Counted from the stretch's first letter, positions 1 through 9,724 are shown. The stretch is DNA of 64,000 nucleotides from an uncultured Bacteroidota bacterium (GCA_903831575.1 CAIKYB010000002.1:1-64000), one strand, 5' to 3'. Translations and numbers: made by a program. The notes: generated by a model from the sequence alone, not told the origin.

Positions 1-1205
1 CACAAACAGTACACTTAACCAATGCAGCTGGATGTGATAGTTCCGCTACATTAAACTTAACGGTAAGTTCAACTTCAACAAGTTTCAATACTGCGAGTAT
101 TTGTTCGATACAATTACCATATGTATGGAATGGTCAGAATTTAAATATATCAGGAGATTATTCTATAACATTACCAAATGCAAATTCACAGGGCTGTGAT
201 TCTATAGTAAGATTACATTTAATAGTGAATCAATCACCACTAAATCCTTCAACGACATTACTCATTACCTATTGTCAATTTGATTTATCATCGCAATTAT
301 CTGCATCTGGCAACTATCCGCCAATGTTATGGTACAACTCCCCAACAGGATTAAATAATACAACTAATGCACCATATCCTTCAACAAACTTACCTGGAAC
401 TTACCAATATTATGTTAGTCAAAATAATGGCAATTGCGAAAGTCCAAGAACTAATATAAAAGTAGTAGTTAATAGCAAGCCTGAACTTCAAAAGGATACA
501 ACTTTAAGAATATGCTACGGCACAACGGCGAATCTTCAAATACTATTTAATACTACGGGATTAAATTTTTCATGGACAACAAATAATACCCCTGTTTATA
601 ATCCATATAATATAGCTATTGGCGGAATCTATCAATTGATAGCAACAAATAGTGCTAGCTGTATAGATACTGCGGTAGTTAATTTAATTATTCAGCCGAA
701 AGTTATTGCAAATGCAGGTAATGATGACAATGCATCTATTAATACGCCTTATCAATTAAGCGGAAGCGGTGGAGGTACCTATTTATGGTCACCAAGTTTT
801 GTATTAGATAATCCTACATTGGCAAATCCAACGGCTATATTAAATAGCGACACAAGATTTTATTTGACAGTAAAAGATAATTGGGGATGCACAGATCTTG
901 ATTCTGTATTGATTAAAGTTTATAATGGACAGTCTTTTTATGTTCCAAATGCATTTACACCAGATGGTGATGGATTAAATGATTTGTTTAGACCAACTTA
1001 TGTAGGCATTAAAAAACTGGATTATTTTAGAGTCTACAATCGTTATGGTGTACTAATTTTTGAGACAAATGATATTGGTAGAGGTTGGGACGGTAGATAT
1101 AAAGGCGTTAGACAAAATTTAGATAATTACATTTTTATTGTAAAGGCCATAGATAAATTCGGCTATGACAAAGTCATGAAAGGCAATATTTTACTTCTTA
1201 GATAA
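1..1205 (+). CDS. T9SS type B sorting domain surface protein, 3' part
   Basis: This is the 3' end of a large secreted protein. The reading frame is open from base 3, so the start lies outside the window. The visible 400 residues begin with repeats of the form YVWNG ... SGDYS ... GCDS ... L.L.VN, ending near base 230, the same repeat type as in the hydrolase gene at 37.1-39.7 kb. Beta-sandwich-like segments follow (WYNSPTG, NAGNDDNAS). The last ~90 residues (VPNAFTPDGDGLNDLF, then FRVYNRYG, GWDGRYKG and KGNILLLR) match the gliding-motility-associated C-terminal domain, the type B signal for the type IX secretion system. The protein is therefore expected on the cell surface or released. Its actual role, adhesin or otherwise, cannot be told from this fragment. 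The sorting-domain call is firm. Confidence 0.9.
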   Translation, partial: QTVHLTNAAGCDSSATLNLTVSSTSTSFNTASICSIQLPYVWNGQNLNISGDYSITLPNANSQGCDSIVRLHLIVNQSPLNPSTTLLITYCQFDLSSQLSASGNYPPMLWYNSPTGLNNTTNAPYPSTNLPGTYQYYVSQNNGNCESPRTNIKVVVNSKPELQKDTTLRICYGTTANLQILFNTTGLNFSWTTNNTPVYNPYNIAIGGIYQLIATNSASCIDTAVVNLIIQPKVIANAGNDDNASINTPYQLSGSGGGTYLWSPSFVLDNPTLANPTAILNSDTRFYLTVKDNWGCTDLDSVLIKVYNGQSFYVPNAFTPDGDGLNDLFRPTYVGIKKLDYFRVYNRYGVLIFETNDIGRGWDGRYKGVRQNLDNYIFIVKAIDKFGYDKVMKGNILLLR

Positions 1206-1277
1206 TTACTTTACAAAATTTAGAAAATAGAGTTATTAATTCACTTATTTATTAATGCCTTCCCTAGACTCTAAGTA

Positions 1278-1295
1278 AGTATAAATACGTATACT
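1278..1295. promoter_or_regulatory. Inverted repeat upstream of the FIST operon
   Basis: The arms agtata and tatact are separated by six bases, with an atacgtat palindrome inside. It lies about 145 bp before the FIST gene and 70 bp after the surface-protein stop. It may be an operator or part of a weak terminator; there is no clear T tract. Confidence 0.25.
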
Positions 1296-1363
1296 AAATA
1301 CGTAGTGGGTACTAAATATATTATTGATATTCAACTAGTAATAACTACAACGAAATAGAAGTA

Positions 1364-1371
1364 TAGATTTG
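1364..1371 (+). promoter_or_regulatory. Candidate -7 element (TAgaTTTG) for the FIST-kinase-regulator operon
   Basis: It matches the Bacteroidota -7 consensus TAnnTTTG, 70 bp before the FIST start codon. No convincing -33 TTTG is visible at the usual distance. Confidence 0.4.
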
Positions 1372-1440
1372 CCGTTTCTATAACTTGAATCTTTTTATTA
1401 AAAATAGCTTACTAGGAAGTGGTTATTCAAATTAAATATT

Positions 1441-2586
1441 ATGCAAAGTGAGGTTTTAAACTATAAAAATGAACAATGGGACGGATTGGTTAATTTTCCA
1501 TTTTCTAAGCAAGAAGTTCAATTAATAATATGTTTTGCTGATCGGGCCTTATTAGAGAAGGGCACTTTGTTTACTACTTTAAAAAAGGAATTTGTAAATG
1601 CTCGTATTATAACTTGTTCTACCGCAGGGGAAATCAGCGGTCGTAATGTAGAAAATAATTCTGCTGTAATTATGGCCATTAAATTCGACAAAACAATCTT
1701 TAATATTTCAAAAGGAAATATTAAAGATGAAAAAAATAGTTTTGATCTTGGTAAAAATACAGCAAACCTTCTATCGAAAGAAGAACTTAAATATGTCTTG
1801 ATACTTTCTGATGGAAATTTGGTAAATGGAGATGAGCTAATTGAAGGGATACAATCCGCTCTTGATCCTGCTGTTATTGTATCAGGTGGTATTGCTGGAG
1901 ATGGTGATAGGTTTCAAAAAACATTTGTAGGATTGGATTCAGATATTTCAGAGGGGAATGTTGTTTTGTTAGGACTCTATGGAACTCATATTCGTGTTGG
2001 GACTAACTATCAGGGTGGTTGGGATGTATTTGGCCCTGAAAAAATAATAACTAGATCTAATGGCAATATTTTATATGAAATTGATAATGAAAACGCCCTC
2101 GATTTATATAAAAAGTATCTTGGAAAATATGCCAGTGAATTACCATCCTCGGCATTATTGTTTCCCCTTTCTATAAAATCAGAAAACAGCAATAATTTTA
2201 TAGTCCGAACGATATTATCAATAGACGAAACAAATAAATCTATGAAGTTTGCAGGAAATCTTCCTCAAGGTTCAATAGTTAGATTTATGAAATCAAATTT
2301 TGACCGGCTAGTGCTCGCAGCTTCAGAGGCAGGAATAAAAGCAACCGCTAATTTAGAGAATGATGTAAAGGCAAATTTGGCAATAGTCGTAAGCTGTGTC
2401 GGAAGAAAAATAGTTTTATCTGATAGGATTGGAGAAGAAGTGGAAGCGGCAATTGACAATATTTCTGAAGGAGCTAAAATAGCCGGATTTTTCTCTTATG
2501 GAGAAATTGCACCTCAAGATAAAGCACATAGAAGCTATTTGCATAATCAAACAATAACGATAACGACTCTTGCAGAATTACCGTAA
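1441..2586 (+). CDS. FIST domain sensory protein
   Basis: This 381-residue protein has the FIST N plus FIST C architecture, a predicted small-ligand-binding sensory module. The N half contains ADRALLEKGTLF, CSTAGEISG and the VIVSGGIAGDGDRF segment, all typical of FIST_N. The C half (ALDLYKKYLGK, then CVGRKIVLSDR and GFFSYGEIAP) matches FIST_C. There is no signal peptide or membrane segment, so it should act in the cytoplasm. The gene is first in a plus-strand operon and sits 5 bp before the multi-PAS kinase gene. This suggests that it presents a ligand state to, or is read out by, that kinase. The ligand is unknown; amino acids were proposed for the family from genome context. The family call is firm and the partnership is inferred. 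Confidence 0.88.
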   Translation: MQSEVLNYKNEQWDGLVNFPFSKQEVQLIICFADRALLEKGTLFTTLKKEFVNARIITCSTAGEISGRNVENNSAVIMAIKFDKTIFNISKGNIKDEKNSFDLGKNTANLLSKEELKYVLILSDGNLVNGDELIEGIQSALDPAVIVSGGIAGDGDRFQKTFVGLDSDISEGNVVLLGLYGTHIRVGTNYQGGWDVFGPEKIITRSNGNILYEIDNENALDLYKKYLGKYASELPSSALLFPLSIKSENSNNFIVRTILSIDETNKSMKFAGNLPQGSIVRFMKSNFDRLVLAASEAGIKATANLENDVKANLAIVVSCVGRKIVLSDRIGEEVEAAIDNISEGAKIAGFFSYGEIAPQDKAHRSYLHNQTITITTLAELP

Positions 2587-2591
2587 CCCTT

Positions 2592-5363
2592 ATGTACCAT
2601 CAATATTTAGAGAGGCAAATAAAAAAGTATTTGGGTGACACCAATATCACAGATGATCGGATTAATCAACTCCTTCATACTATTAGTAATACTTATGCCG
2701 GTTATGAAAGAGACAGAGAATTGAATGAACATGTTTTCGCCATAAATGAGCAAGAATACCAAGTCATCAATAATCGTTTACAACAGTTTAATCTTCAGCT
2801 TGAATCTAAAGTTCAAGAAAGAACTAAAGAATTAGAGGACATCGCCCAGTTCCCAATCGAAAACCCCAACCCGATTTTTCGAGTGTCTATGAATGGCAAC
2901 ATTTTATTTTTTAATCCAGCTGCAAAAGAAATAAAACATATTCAATTTCAAGGGAGGGCCTATACTATAAATAAATTCTTTTCCGAGCAAGTAAAAAAAA
3001 TAAAAGATAGTGGAACTTTTGATTTAAATTTTAAAGACATTCAGTATTTATTTTATTATAAAAAAATAGATGGGAAAAATTACATCAACTTTTATGGTGC
3101 TGATATAACTGAAAAAAACAAATTGAGAGATGAGGCGCAGGAGAATTTTAAAAAACTTAATAATTTCCTAGAGTCAACAGCTGATGTGTATTACATTATT
3201 CATCAAAAAAATCACAAAAAAAATCTCCTAACCAATCAATGGAAACAAATATTTGGATTTGATGGAAAGGGGATGAAGGATATTTTTATTGAAAAAAGTA
3301 CTTGTGTAATTAGCGAAAGTCCAAAATTACATTATAGCAGAATAAAAAAATTAAAAGCAGGAGAAAGTATAAATATATTATATCAGGCCAAAAATAAAGA
3401 AACAGGAATTAGTTTTTGGTTGTCTGAATCCATAATCAAACAATATGATGAACAGATAAATGATATCGTTATCAGTGGCCGTATCACGGATGTAACAAGT
3501 GAGCAACTCCATGCAATGAAAATAGCGGAAAGCGAGGGAAGGTTTAGAAATTTCATGGATTCTGTTCCAGTTATGGTTTGGGTTTCTAATGAAAATAATA
3601 TTGTAACCTATAGCAATAAAGCATCTAAATCCTTTTTAGGATATGCGTTAGAAAAATTAAAAGACTATCGGGAGTATAAATTATTCATTCATCCAGAGGA
3701 TAGAAAAACTGCTATTGATCAATGGCGGAAATGCATAAAAACAAAAAAAGAAATTATTTCTCAATACCGTTTAAAAAATGCGAAAGGCATTTATCATAAT
3801 ATATTAGAGAAAGCTGTCCCTAGATTTTATGAAGATGGACAATTTGCTGGCTATATAGGGGCGTATTTTGATTTAACTAAAGAGAAAGAATCACAGCAAA
3901 ACCTGCTTCTAGAAAAGCAAAAACATGAGTTACTTACTCAAAACTCTCCCGATATTATTTTCTTAACGAATCAAGATGGCATCATTGAGTTTGTTTCACC
4001 AACAGCTCAACGAATATTAGGTTATCGCGCTGATGAAATGATAAAAAAGCATATCAACAAATTTATTTGTAAAGAATGCCTCACTCAATTAAATACTCTT
4101 TCCTGGTTAAAAAAACTTCCTAAAAATCCCAGAAAATTGGAGTATAGAATGAAAAAGAAAAATGGGGAATTATTGTGGATAGAATCGGCAATGACAACTA
4201 TTAAAAACGGAACGGTAGCTGGACAAAAAATCTTAATGCACAATAGAGATATTGATTCTATAAAACACGCAGAAGAAATATTAATTCAAAATGAACAAAA
4301 GTATAGAGGGCTTTTTGAAAATATGCATCTTGGTGTTATGGAAGTTGATTTAAACGATAAAATACAATGGGTAAATAGATCTTTTGAAAGACTCACAGGA
4401 TATAAATTAACCTTTCTGAAAGGCAAAAATGCGTATGACTTATTTTTAAATTCTAGTGTCTCCAAACAAATCATGAAAAATGTGGCTAATGTCAGAAAGG
4501 AAAAAGCAGATTCTATTTATGAGGTTAAGATGAAAAAAAATGATGGAGTTTTAATTGATGTTGTAATTAGCGGATCACCAATTATTGACATTCAGGGTAA
4601 TGTACGCGGTTCTATAGGCATACATTGGGATGTGACAGATATCAGAAAGATGGAGAAAATGATTGAAGAGGAAAAAATATTAAGACAGAAGGAAGTAATG
4701 CAGGCAACGTTAAATGTGGAAGAACAACAACGAGAAATATTAGGTAACGAATTACATGATGGTGTTGGCCATATCCTTACTTATACTAGTTTGTTTTTGC
4801 AAATGGCATCAGACTCGGATAAGGGGACTTCGGAATTATTTAACAAAGCACATACAAAAGTTGAGCAAGCGCTAAATGAAGTACGAAGAATTTCAAGAAG
4901 TTTAATTCCGCCCGCTCTGATAGATTTAGGATTGAAAGAAGCTATTATAGAATTATTCAACCAATATATAGAAATAGATAAATTGAAATTTAAAATCGAA
5001 TGTAATGATTCCGACATTCGTGATATTGATTTTAATGTTCAAAGAAATATTTACAGAATAATTCAAGAACTTCTTAATAATACTGTCAAGCATGCAAATG
5101 CCTCAACAGTAAATTTGATTTTTAGAAGAACATCTTCTAAGCTTTATCTTGAATATTTTGATAATGGTATTGGTTTTGATATTAATAAAGTTAAAAAAGG
5201 AGTAGGGCTTAGAAGTATTGAAAATAGAGCGTATTTTTATGGAGGAACTACACAAATCAAATCTGGAAAATACAAAGGAACACATTATATTTTTGAATTG
5301 CCTTTGAAAAACATTATAAATAATCGTAAAAAACGTATCCATTCTAAAAAAGTAAAATTATAA
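2592..5363 (+). CDS. Multi-PAS cytoplasmic sensor histidine kinase (HisKA_3 type)
   Basis: This 923-residue sensor kinase has no signal peptide or membrane span. A coiled segment (about 20-85, ending KVQERTKELEDIA) is followed by a run of PAS or PAS-like domains at roughly 85-180, 185-305, 316-435, 446-560 and 571-690. The kinase core follows. The HisKA_3 dimerisation box reads ELHDGVGH with phospho-acceptor His722, and the HATPase_c domain has an N box around Asn829-Asn830 and G boxes DNGIGF and GVGLRSIENR. This NarL-type kinase class pairs with LuxR-family regulators, and one starts one base after this stop codon. The upstream FIST gene is 5 bp away. The input signal is probably cytoplasmic, with several PAS domains possibly binding different ligands. 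Family and pairing are well supported; the stimulus is unknown. Confidence 0.92.
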   Translation: MYHQYLERQIKKYLGDTNITDDRINQLLHTISNTYAGYERDRELNEHVFAINEQEYQVINNRLQQFNLQLESKVQERTKELEDIAQFPIENPNPIFRVSMNGNILFFNPAAKEIKHIQFQGRAYTINKFFSEQVKKIKDSGTFDLNFKDIQYLFYYKKIDGKNYINFYGADITEKNKLRDEAQENFKKLNNFLESTADVYYIIHQKNHKKNLLTNQWKQIFGFDGKGMKDIFIEKSTCVISESPKLHYSRIKKLKAGESINILYQAKNKETGISFWLSESIIKQYDEQINDIVISGRITDVTSEQLHAMKIAESEGRFRNFMDSVPVMVWVSNENNIVTYSNKASKSFLGYALEKLKDYREYKLFIHPEDRKTAIDQWRKCIKTKKEIISQYRLKNAKGIYHNILEKAVPRFYEDGQFAGYIGAYFDLTKEKESQQNLLLEKQKHELLTQNSPDIIFLTNQDGIIEFVSPTAQRILGYRADEMIKKHINKFICKECLTQLNTLSWLKKLPKNPRKLEYRMKKKNGELLWIESAMTTIKNGTVAGQKILMHNRDIDSIKHAEEILIQNEQKYRGLFENMHLGVMEVDLNDKIQWVNRSFERLTGYKLTFLKGKNAYDLFLNSSVSKQIMKNVANVRKEKADSIYEVKMKKNDGVLIDVVISGSPIIDIQGNVRGSIGIHWDVTDIRKMEKMIEEEKILRQKEVMQATLNVEEQQREILGNELHDGVGHILTYTSLFLQMASDSDKGTSELFNKAHTKVEQALNEVRRISRSLIPPALIDLGLKEAIIELFNQYIEIDKLKFKIECNDSDIRDIDFNVQRNIYRIIQELLNNTVKHANASTVNLIFRRTSSKLYLEYFDNGIGFDINKVKKGVGLRSIENRAYFYGGTTQIKSGKYKGTHYIFELPLKNIINNRKKRIHSKKVKL

Positions 5364-5364
5364 T

Positions 5365-6009
5365 ATGAACAAACAAATTTCAATAATAATATTTGATGAT
5401 CACAATCTCGTTGCTGAAATGTGGTCTGAATTAATAAACTCAGATGAAAGATTTCTGGTACAAGGTATTTGTAATGATACTTCAGATAAATCAATTGAAT
5501 TGGTAAGGATAAAGCGTCCGGATATCGTAATCATGGATATTAATATTCAGCCTATTTCAGGAATAGATGCTACTAAGCTAGTTAAGAAAGCCTCTCCTGG
5601 AACTAAAGTAATTGGTGTATCAATGCATAACCAACCTTCTTTTGCTAAAAGGATGCTTAAAAATGGTGCAATGGGTTATGTAACAAAAAGTAGTAACCGA
5701 AATGAAATGTTTGAAGCAATTCTTTCTGTTTCTGCAGGAAATATATTTATATGTAAAGAAATTCAGGAGAACTTATCCAAACAGGTTTTCGTTGATGACG
5801 ATACTCCCGATATTAGCAAATTATCTGAAAGAGAAATTGATGTATTGAAACATATTAAAGACGGACTGTCTTCTAAAGAAATTGCAGTTAAATTATTTTT
5901 ATCAGCCCGAACAGTAGAAGTTCATCGTTCCAATATCCTGAAAAAATTAAACTTGAAAAACACAGCTTCGTTATTAAAGTTCATCCACAATTCTTCTTTA
6001 GATATTTAA
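5365..6009 (+). CDS. LuxR/NarL-family response regulator
   Basis: This 214-residue regulator has two domains. The receiver spans about 1-125, with acidic residues Asp11-Asp12, the predicted phospho-acceptor Asp58 in VIMDI, and the conserved Lys108 in YVTKSS. The C-terminal helix-turn-helix spans about 150-212 (LSEREIDVL, LSSKEIA, ARTVEVHRSNILKKL) and is of the GerE/LuxR type. It starts one base after the HisKA_3 kinase stop, so the two are almost certainly co-transcribed and form a cognate pair. Targets are not evident from the sequence; nearby genes on the plus strand do not continue the operon. The C-terminus converges with the enoyl-CoA hydratase gene. Confidence 0.93.
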   Translation: MNKQISIIIFDDHNLVAEMWSELINSDERFLVQGICNDTSDKSIELVRIKRPDIVIMDINIQPISGIDATKLVKKASPGTKVIGVSMHNQPSFAKRMLKNGAMGYVTKSSNRNEMFEAILSVSAGNIFICKEIQENLSKQVFVDDDTPDISKLSEREIDVLKHIKDGLSSKEIAVKLFLSARTVEVHRSNILKKLNLKNTASLLKFIHNSSLDI

Positions 6010-6021
6010 ATTCATCTAATT

Positions 6022-6792
6022 TTATTTTTTCTTAAACTTCTCTATTGCAGTTCTGGAAAAATCACTAAGTATTAATCTACCACTTATAGATGCTCTTTCT
6101 TTAAGCAATTGATTCCAATGTTCAGTTCCTTCCCAGCATATTTTTTTCAGCGCTGCCATTGCATCAGGACTTGATTGAGAAAGTGTTGTTACAATTTTAT
6201 GTACAGCTTCGTCTACCTGTTCCAGTGAATTATGTAATTCTGCAAACAATCCATTTGAAAAGGCCCATTGACTGTCCCTCCAATTTGAAGCATCAATGGA
6301 TAAAGTTGTAAAGGCACTCGTACCTATTTTTCTTTCAACAGCAGGACCAACAACAAAAGGACCAATACCAACAGCAAGCTCACTTAATTTTACATCCGCA
6401 GTTTCTAGTGCAATTGCATAATCTGATGCAGCTGCGATTCCAACACCACCGCCAACACATTTGCCTTGTATTCTTGCTATAATAAATTTTGGACAATCTT
6501 TCATAGCATTGATGACATTAGCAAATCCACTAAAAAAAACCAACCCTTCAGCTTCAGTTTTAATTTGAAGCAACTCGTCAAAAGATGCCCCTGCACAAAA
6601 AGTTTTTAAACCAGCACTTTGAAGAACAATAACGGAAGAATCTTTTATTAATCCAGCGTTTTTTATTTCTTCAGCTAATAGACTCAAAATTTTACCAGGC
6701 AGCGAATTGCTTTGAGGATGATAAAATTCTATTCTGGTTATACCATTTGATGTCACACTTTTTACATAACCATCAGGATGTTGATCTATCAT
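6022..6792 (-). CDS. Enoyl-CoA hydratase/isomerase family protein
   Basis: This 256-residue crotonase-fold enzyme hydrates or isomerises acyl-CoA double bonds. Visible family features are HPQSNSLPG near the N-terminus, the CoA/oxyanion segment FCAGASFDEL, and GKCVGGGVGIAAASDYAIA followed by KLSELAVGIGPF. In the last segment the residues that carry the two catalytic glutamates in canonical hydratases should be compared before assigning chemistry. The gene lies 16 bp downstream of paaZ on the same strand, so it is probably one operon working on phenylacetate-type or similar acyl-CoA intermediates, as PaaF/PaaG-like enzymes do. The exact reaction cannot be told from the sequence. The C-terminus RTAIEKFKKK is typical of the family length. 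Confidence 0.85.
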   Translation of the reverse strand: MIDQHPDGYVKSVTSNGITRIEFYHPQSNSLPGKILSLLAEEIKNAGLIKDSSVIVLQSAGLKTFCAGASFDELLQIKTEAEGLVFFSGFANVINAMKDCPKFIIARIQGKCVGGGVGIAAASDYAIALETADVKLSELAVGIGPFVVGPAVERKIGTSAFTTLSIDASNWRDSQWAFSNGLFAELHNSLEQVDEAVHKIVTTLSQSSPDAMAALKKICWEGTEHWNQLLKERASISGRLILSDFSRTAIEKFKKK

Positions 6793-6808
6793 ACGTTATC
6801 GGTTTTGT

Positions 6809-8887
6809 TTATAATTTATGTTTCATTTGAACCATTGTTAAAATAGTGGCGATGCCCACCATCTCATCTGTATCGTCAAACATTTCTACGAGCCATTTCA
6901 CAATACCTTTTGGAATATCTGATCCTTTCGGCATGCTCATTTCCGGATTGATTTCTTTAAGTTCCTGCGCGATTTTTTCTTTACAGGTAAATCTGATATA
7001 TAAAGAAGCTCCAGCATAAACAGGTTTTGTAAATCGAAGTTCATCAATACCATAATTCAATAACACCGGATTTTTATCATAACTGTCTACAAACAAACCT
7101 GCTGCAGCACTCATAATAAAATAACCATGTGCCACTTGTTCCTCAAACATGGTTTCATTAAAATCCGTATTAATCATATGCGCATAAAAATGATCTCCAC
7201 TTAAATCTGCAAAACGACTGATATCTTCTGACGTAATTAATCTTTTTTCGGTAACAAGTTGATCACCAATATTTAATTCTTCAAAATATTTTTTGAAGGG
7301 ATGAATATCTCCGACATTCCCTTTTGCATAAGGTTGATAAACATTGCTTATGGCTGTTATCATTGATGGAGACCCTTGTATAGCTGTGCGTTGTAAGTAA
7401 TGCTTAATACCCCTCAATCCTCCCATCTCTTCACCGCCACCCGCTCTTCCCGGTCCGCCATGTACCAATAACGGTAATGGAGAGCCGTGACCAGTACTTT
7501 CTTTTGCACACTCATTATTAAGCACTAATATTCTTCCATGGTGACTAGCCGCGCCTAAAACATATTCTCTTGCAATGGAAGGATTATTGGTCACAATAGA
7601 AGAGCATAAACTCCCCTTCCCTTTTTTACTTAATTCAATGGCCTCGGCTGTATTTTTATATGGCATGATTGTGCTTACCGGACCAAATGCTTCTATGTTA
7701 TGCGATACCTCACATTCAAATGGCTTTTTATTTAGTAATAATAAAGGGCTTAAAAAAGCGCCGATGTTGGCATCTGCATCTACTACGTTCACGCTATCTA
7801 GTGATCCATAAATGAGTTCCGATCCTGCCAATAATTTTTGCACTTGATTCCTTACTTCATTACGCTGATCATTACCCGCTAAAGATCCCATCCGTACTTT
7901 TTCATTGCTTGGATTTCCAATAACAGTTTTGTCTAACTCCGAAGCAATCGATTTCCATAAATCCTCTATTTTATTTTCCGGAACAAAAACTCTTCTAACG
8001 GCTGTACATTTTTGACCCGCTTTTACTGTCATTTCCTTTTTGACTTCTTTAATAAAAATATCCCATTCTGCATCACCCGGATTAACATCATCGCCTAATA
8101 CTATACAATTAAGCGAATCCGCTTCCATATTAAAGGGTACATTTTCTTTTAAGATGTTTGGGTGTGACTTTAATTTCAAACCTGTTTCAGCTGATCCCGT
8201 GAAGGTTATGACATCCTGTGATGAAACATAATTGAGTATATCTCCCGCACTACCACAAATCAATTGTAATGCTCCGTCGGGCAATATCCCCGAGGCAATA
8301 ATTTCTTTCACTACAGCTTCGGTAAGATAAGAGGTTACGGTAGCAGGTTTTACTATAGCGGGTACTCCTGACAGTAAGTTTACTGCAATTTTTTCCAGCA
8401 TACCCCAAACTGGAAAATTGTAAGCGTTGATATGAACCGCAACACCTTCCTTTGGAACCAAAATATGATGACCCATAAAAGTGTTCTGTTTGCTTAATGC
8501 AATGGGATCACCATCTAATACAAAAGGCTCGTCAGGTAATTTTCTTCGTAACGATGCGTTAGAAAATAAATTTCCAATTCCGCCTTCAATATCAATCCAG
8601 CTATCTATTCTTGTTGCGCCTGATTGTGCACTTATGGCATAAAACTTTTCTTTTCTTTCCAACAGATATAGGGCCAAAGCTCTCAACATTCTGCCTCTTT
8701 CCTGAAAAGTCATTTTTCTCAGCAAAGGATTTCCAACGTTTCTTGCATATTTTAAAATAGAATCGAAGTCTAAACCTTTTGTTGTAGCAGCTGCAATTGG
8801 ATCGCCATTTATAGCATTATACAACAGCTGCCCTTCTCCATCACCCTCTACCCATTTTCCCTGAATAAAATTTCCCAGTTTTAACAT
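6809..8887 (-). CDS. paaZ: PaaZ-type bifunctional oxepin-CoA hydrolase / aldehyde dehydrogenase
   Basis: This 692-residue fusion has two parts. The aldehyde dehydrogenase domain (about 1-520) has Glu255 in NMEADSLN and catalytic Cys294 in KAGQKCTA, almost the same positions as Glu256 and Cys295 known for E. coli PaaZ. The C-terminal MaoC-like hot-dog hydratase domain (about 540-690) contains FADLSGDHFYAH and the EEQVAHGYF segment. In the phenylacetate pathway PaaZ opens the oxepin-CoA ring and oxidises the resulting semialdehyde. It is co-transcribed with the enoyl-CoA hydratase gene 16 bp downstream. No paaABCDE oxygenase, paaK or paaJ gene is in the window, so its substrate could also come from elsewhere in the genome. 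The domain fusion is clear; the pathway assignment is by family. Confidence 0.92.
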   Translation of the reverse strand: MLKLGNFIQGKWVEGDGEGQLLYNAINGDPIAAATTKGLDFDSILKYARNVGNPLLRKMTFQERGRMLRALALYLLERKEKFYAISAQSGATRIDSWIDIEGGIGNLFSNASLRRKLPDEPFVLDGDPIALSKQNTFMGHHILVPKEGVAVHINAYNFPVWGMLEKIAVNLLSGVPAIVKPATVTSYLTEAVVKEIIASGILPDGALQLICGSAGDILNYVSSQDVITFTGSAETGLKLKSHPNILKENVPFNMEADSLNCIVLGDDVNPGDAEWDIFIKEVKKEMTVKAGQKCTAVRRVFVPENKIEDLWKSIASELDKTVIGNPSNEKVRMGSLAGNDQRNEVRNQVQKLLAGSELIYGSLDSVNVVDADANIGAFLSPLLLLNKKPFECEVSHNIEAFGPVSTIMPYKNTAEAIELSKKGKGSLCSSIVTNNPSIAREYVLGAASHHGRILVLNNECAKESTGHGSPLPLLVHGGPGRAGGGEEMGGLRGIKHYLQRTAIQGSPSMITAISNVYQPYAKGNVGDIHPFKKYFEELNIGDQLVTEKRLITSEDISRFADLSGDHFYAHMINTDFNETMFEEQVAHGYFIMSAAAGLFVDSYDKNPVLLNYGIDELRFTKPVYAGASLYIRFTCKEKIAQELKEINPEMSMPKGSDIPKGIVKWLVEMFDDTDEMVGIATILTMVQMKHKL

Positions 8888-9088
8888 ATTATCAATTTGA
8901 TGTAAAAGTGATTCCTGAGTTATTACAATTGTAACAACTACTTCGTATGGTTTACGGTTGGCAAGATAAAACTATTATCTAAAAAATAGGAGGAGTAACC
9001 TTTTGCTGTAAAATGGAATTATGGGATAAATAGGAATAATCGGAATTTGAGCGGCATTTTATTTTTATTGTCTATGAAGAGGGTAAAC

Positions 9089-9122
9089 GATTATACGATA
9101 TTGCAATATTACGAATACGCAT
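9089..9122. repeat. Dispersed intergenic repeat, copy 1
   Basis: A 33-bp stretch reading gattatacgatattgcaat and onward to acgaatacgca matches 30 of 33 bases of a second copy at 48416-48448. The core gatattgcaatat is nearly self-complementary. It lies in the 255-bp gap between adk and paaZ, just after the adk stop codon. The rest of that gap shows no gene. Confidence 0.6.
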
Positions 9123-9142
9123 GTCTGTACAAATGGGCTAGA

Positions 9143-9724
9143 CTATTCGGCTATTCTTTCATCAATTTCTTTACAAAGACTGTTAAAGATGTCTTCAATT
9201 GAACCTTCGCCTTTTATCAAAGTGACTTTATCAAATTGTCTGTAATAATCAGCCACTGCGGTAGTTTTTTTATGGTATTCTGCGATGCGCGCTCTTATAA
9301 TACTTTCATTGGTGTCATCGCTTCTTCCACTGGTTTCGCCACGTTTCACCAATCTTGTCACTAATTCTTCTTCACTCACTTCAAGTGCAAGCATAACGGC
9401 TATCGGTGAATTTTTTAGGTCTAATAATTTATCCAAAGCTTCAGCTTGTGCTGCTGTTCGTGGAAAGCCATCAAACAAAAACCCTTTAGACATTTCGTTC
9501 TGATCGATAGAAGAACTAATCATTCCTATTACTACTTCATCCGGAACGAGTTCCCCTTTATCCATTACTTTTCTTGCTTCCATGCCTAATGCCGTCTGAC
9601 GAGAAATTTCGGAACGAAGTAAATCGCCTGTACTAAGATGCTTCAAGCCATATTTAGCAATAAGCTTCTCACTTTGAGTACCTTTTCCACTGCCTGGAGG
9701 ACCAAAAAGAATTAAATTAAACAT
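9143..9724 (-). CDS. adk: Adenylate kinase
   Basis: This 193-residue enzyme interconverts ATP + AMP and two ADP in the cytoplasm. The P-loop GPPGSGKGT is at residues 8-16. The AMP-binding segment reads STGDLLRSEI, FDGFPRTAAQAEAL carries the conserved DGFPRT motif, and VKRGETSGRSDDT contains the LID arginines. The length and lack of four LID cysteines mark the short, zinc-free form common in Bacteroidota. It is encoded upstream of paaZ on the same strand but 255 bp away and separated by a repeat, so it is probably its own transcript. A TAtcTTTG promoter element lies about 80 bp upstream. Confidence 0.96.
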   Translation of the reverse strand: MFNLILFGPPGSGKGTQSEKLIAKYGLKHLSTGDLLRSEISRQTALGMEARKVMDKGELVPDEVVIGMISSSIDQNEMSKGFLFDGFPRTAAQAEALDKLLDLKNSPIAVMLALEVSEEELVTRLVKRGETSGRSDDTNESIIRARIAEYHKKTTAVADYYRQFDKVTLIKGEGSIEDIFNSLCKEIDERIAE

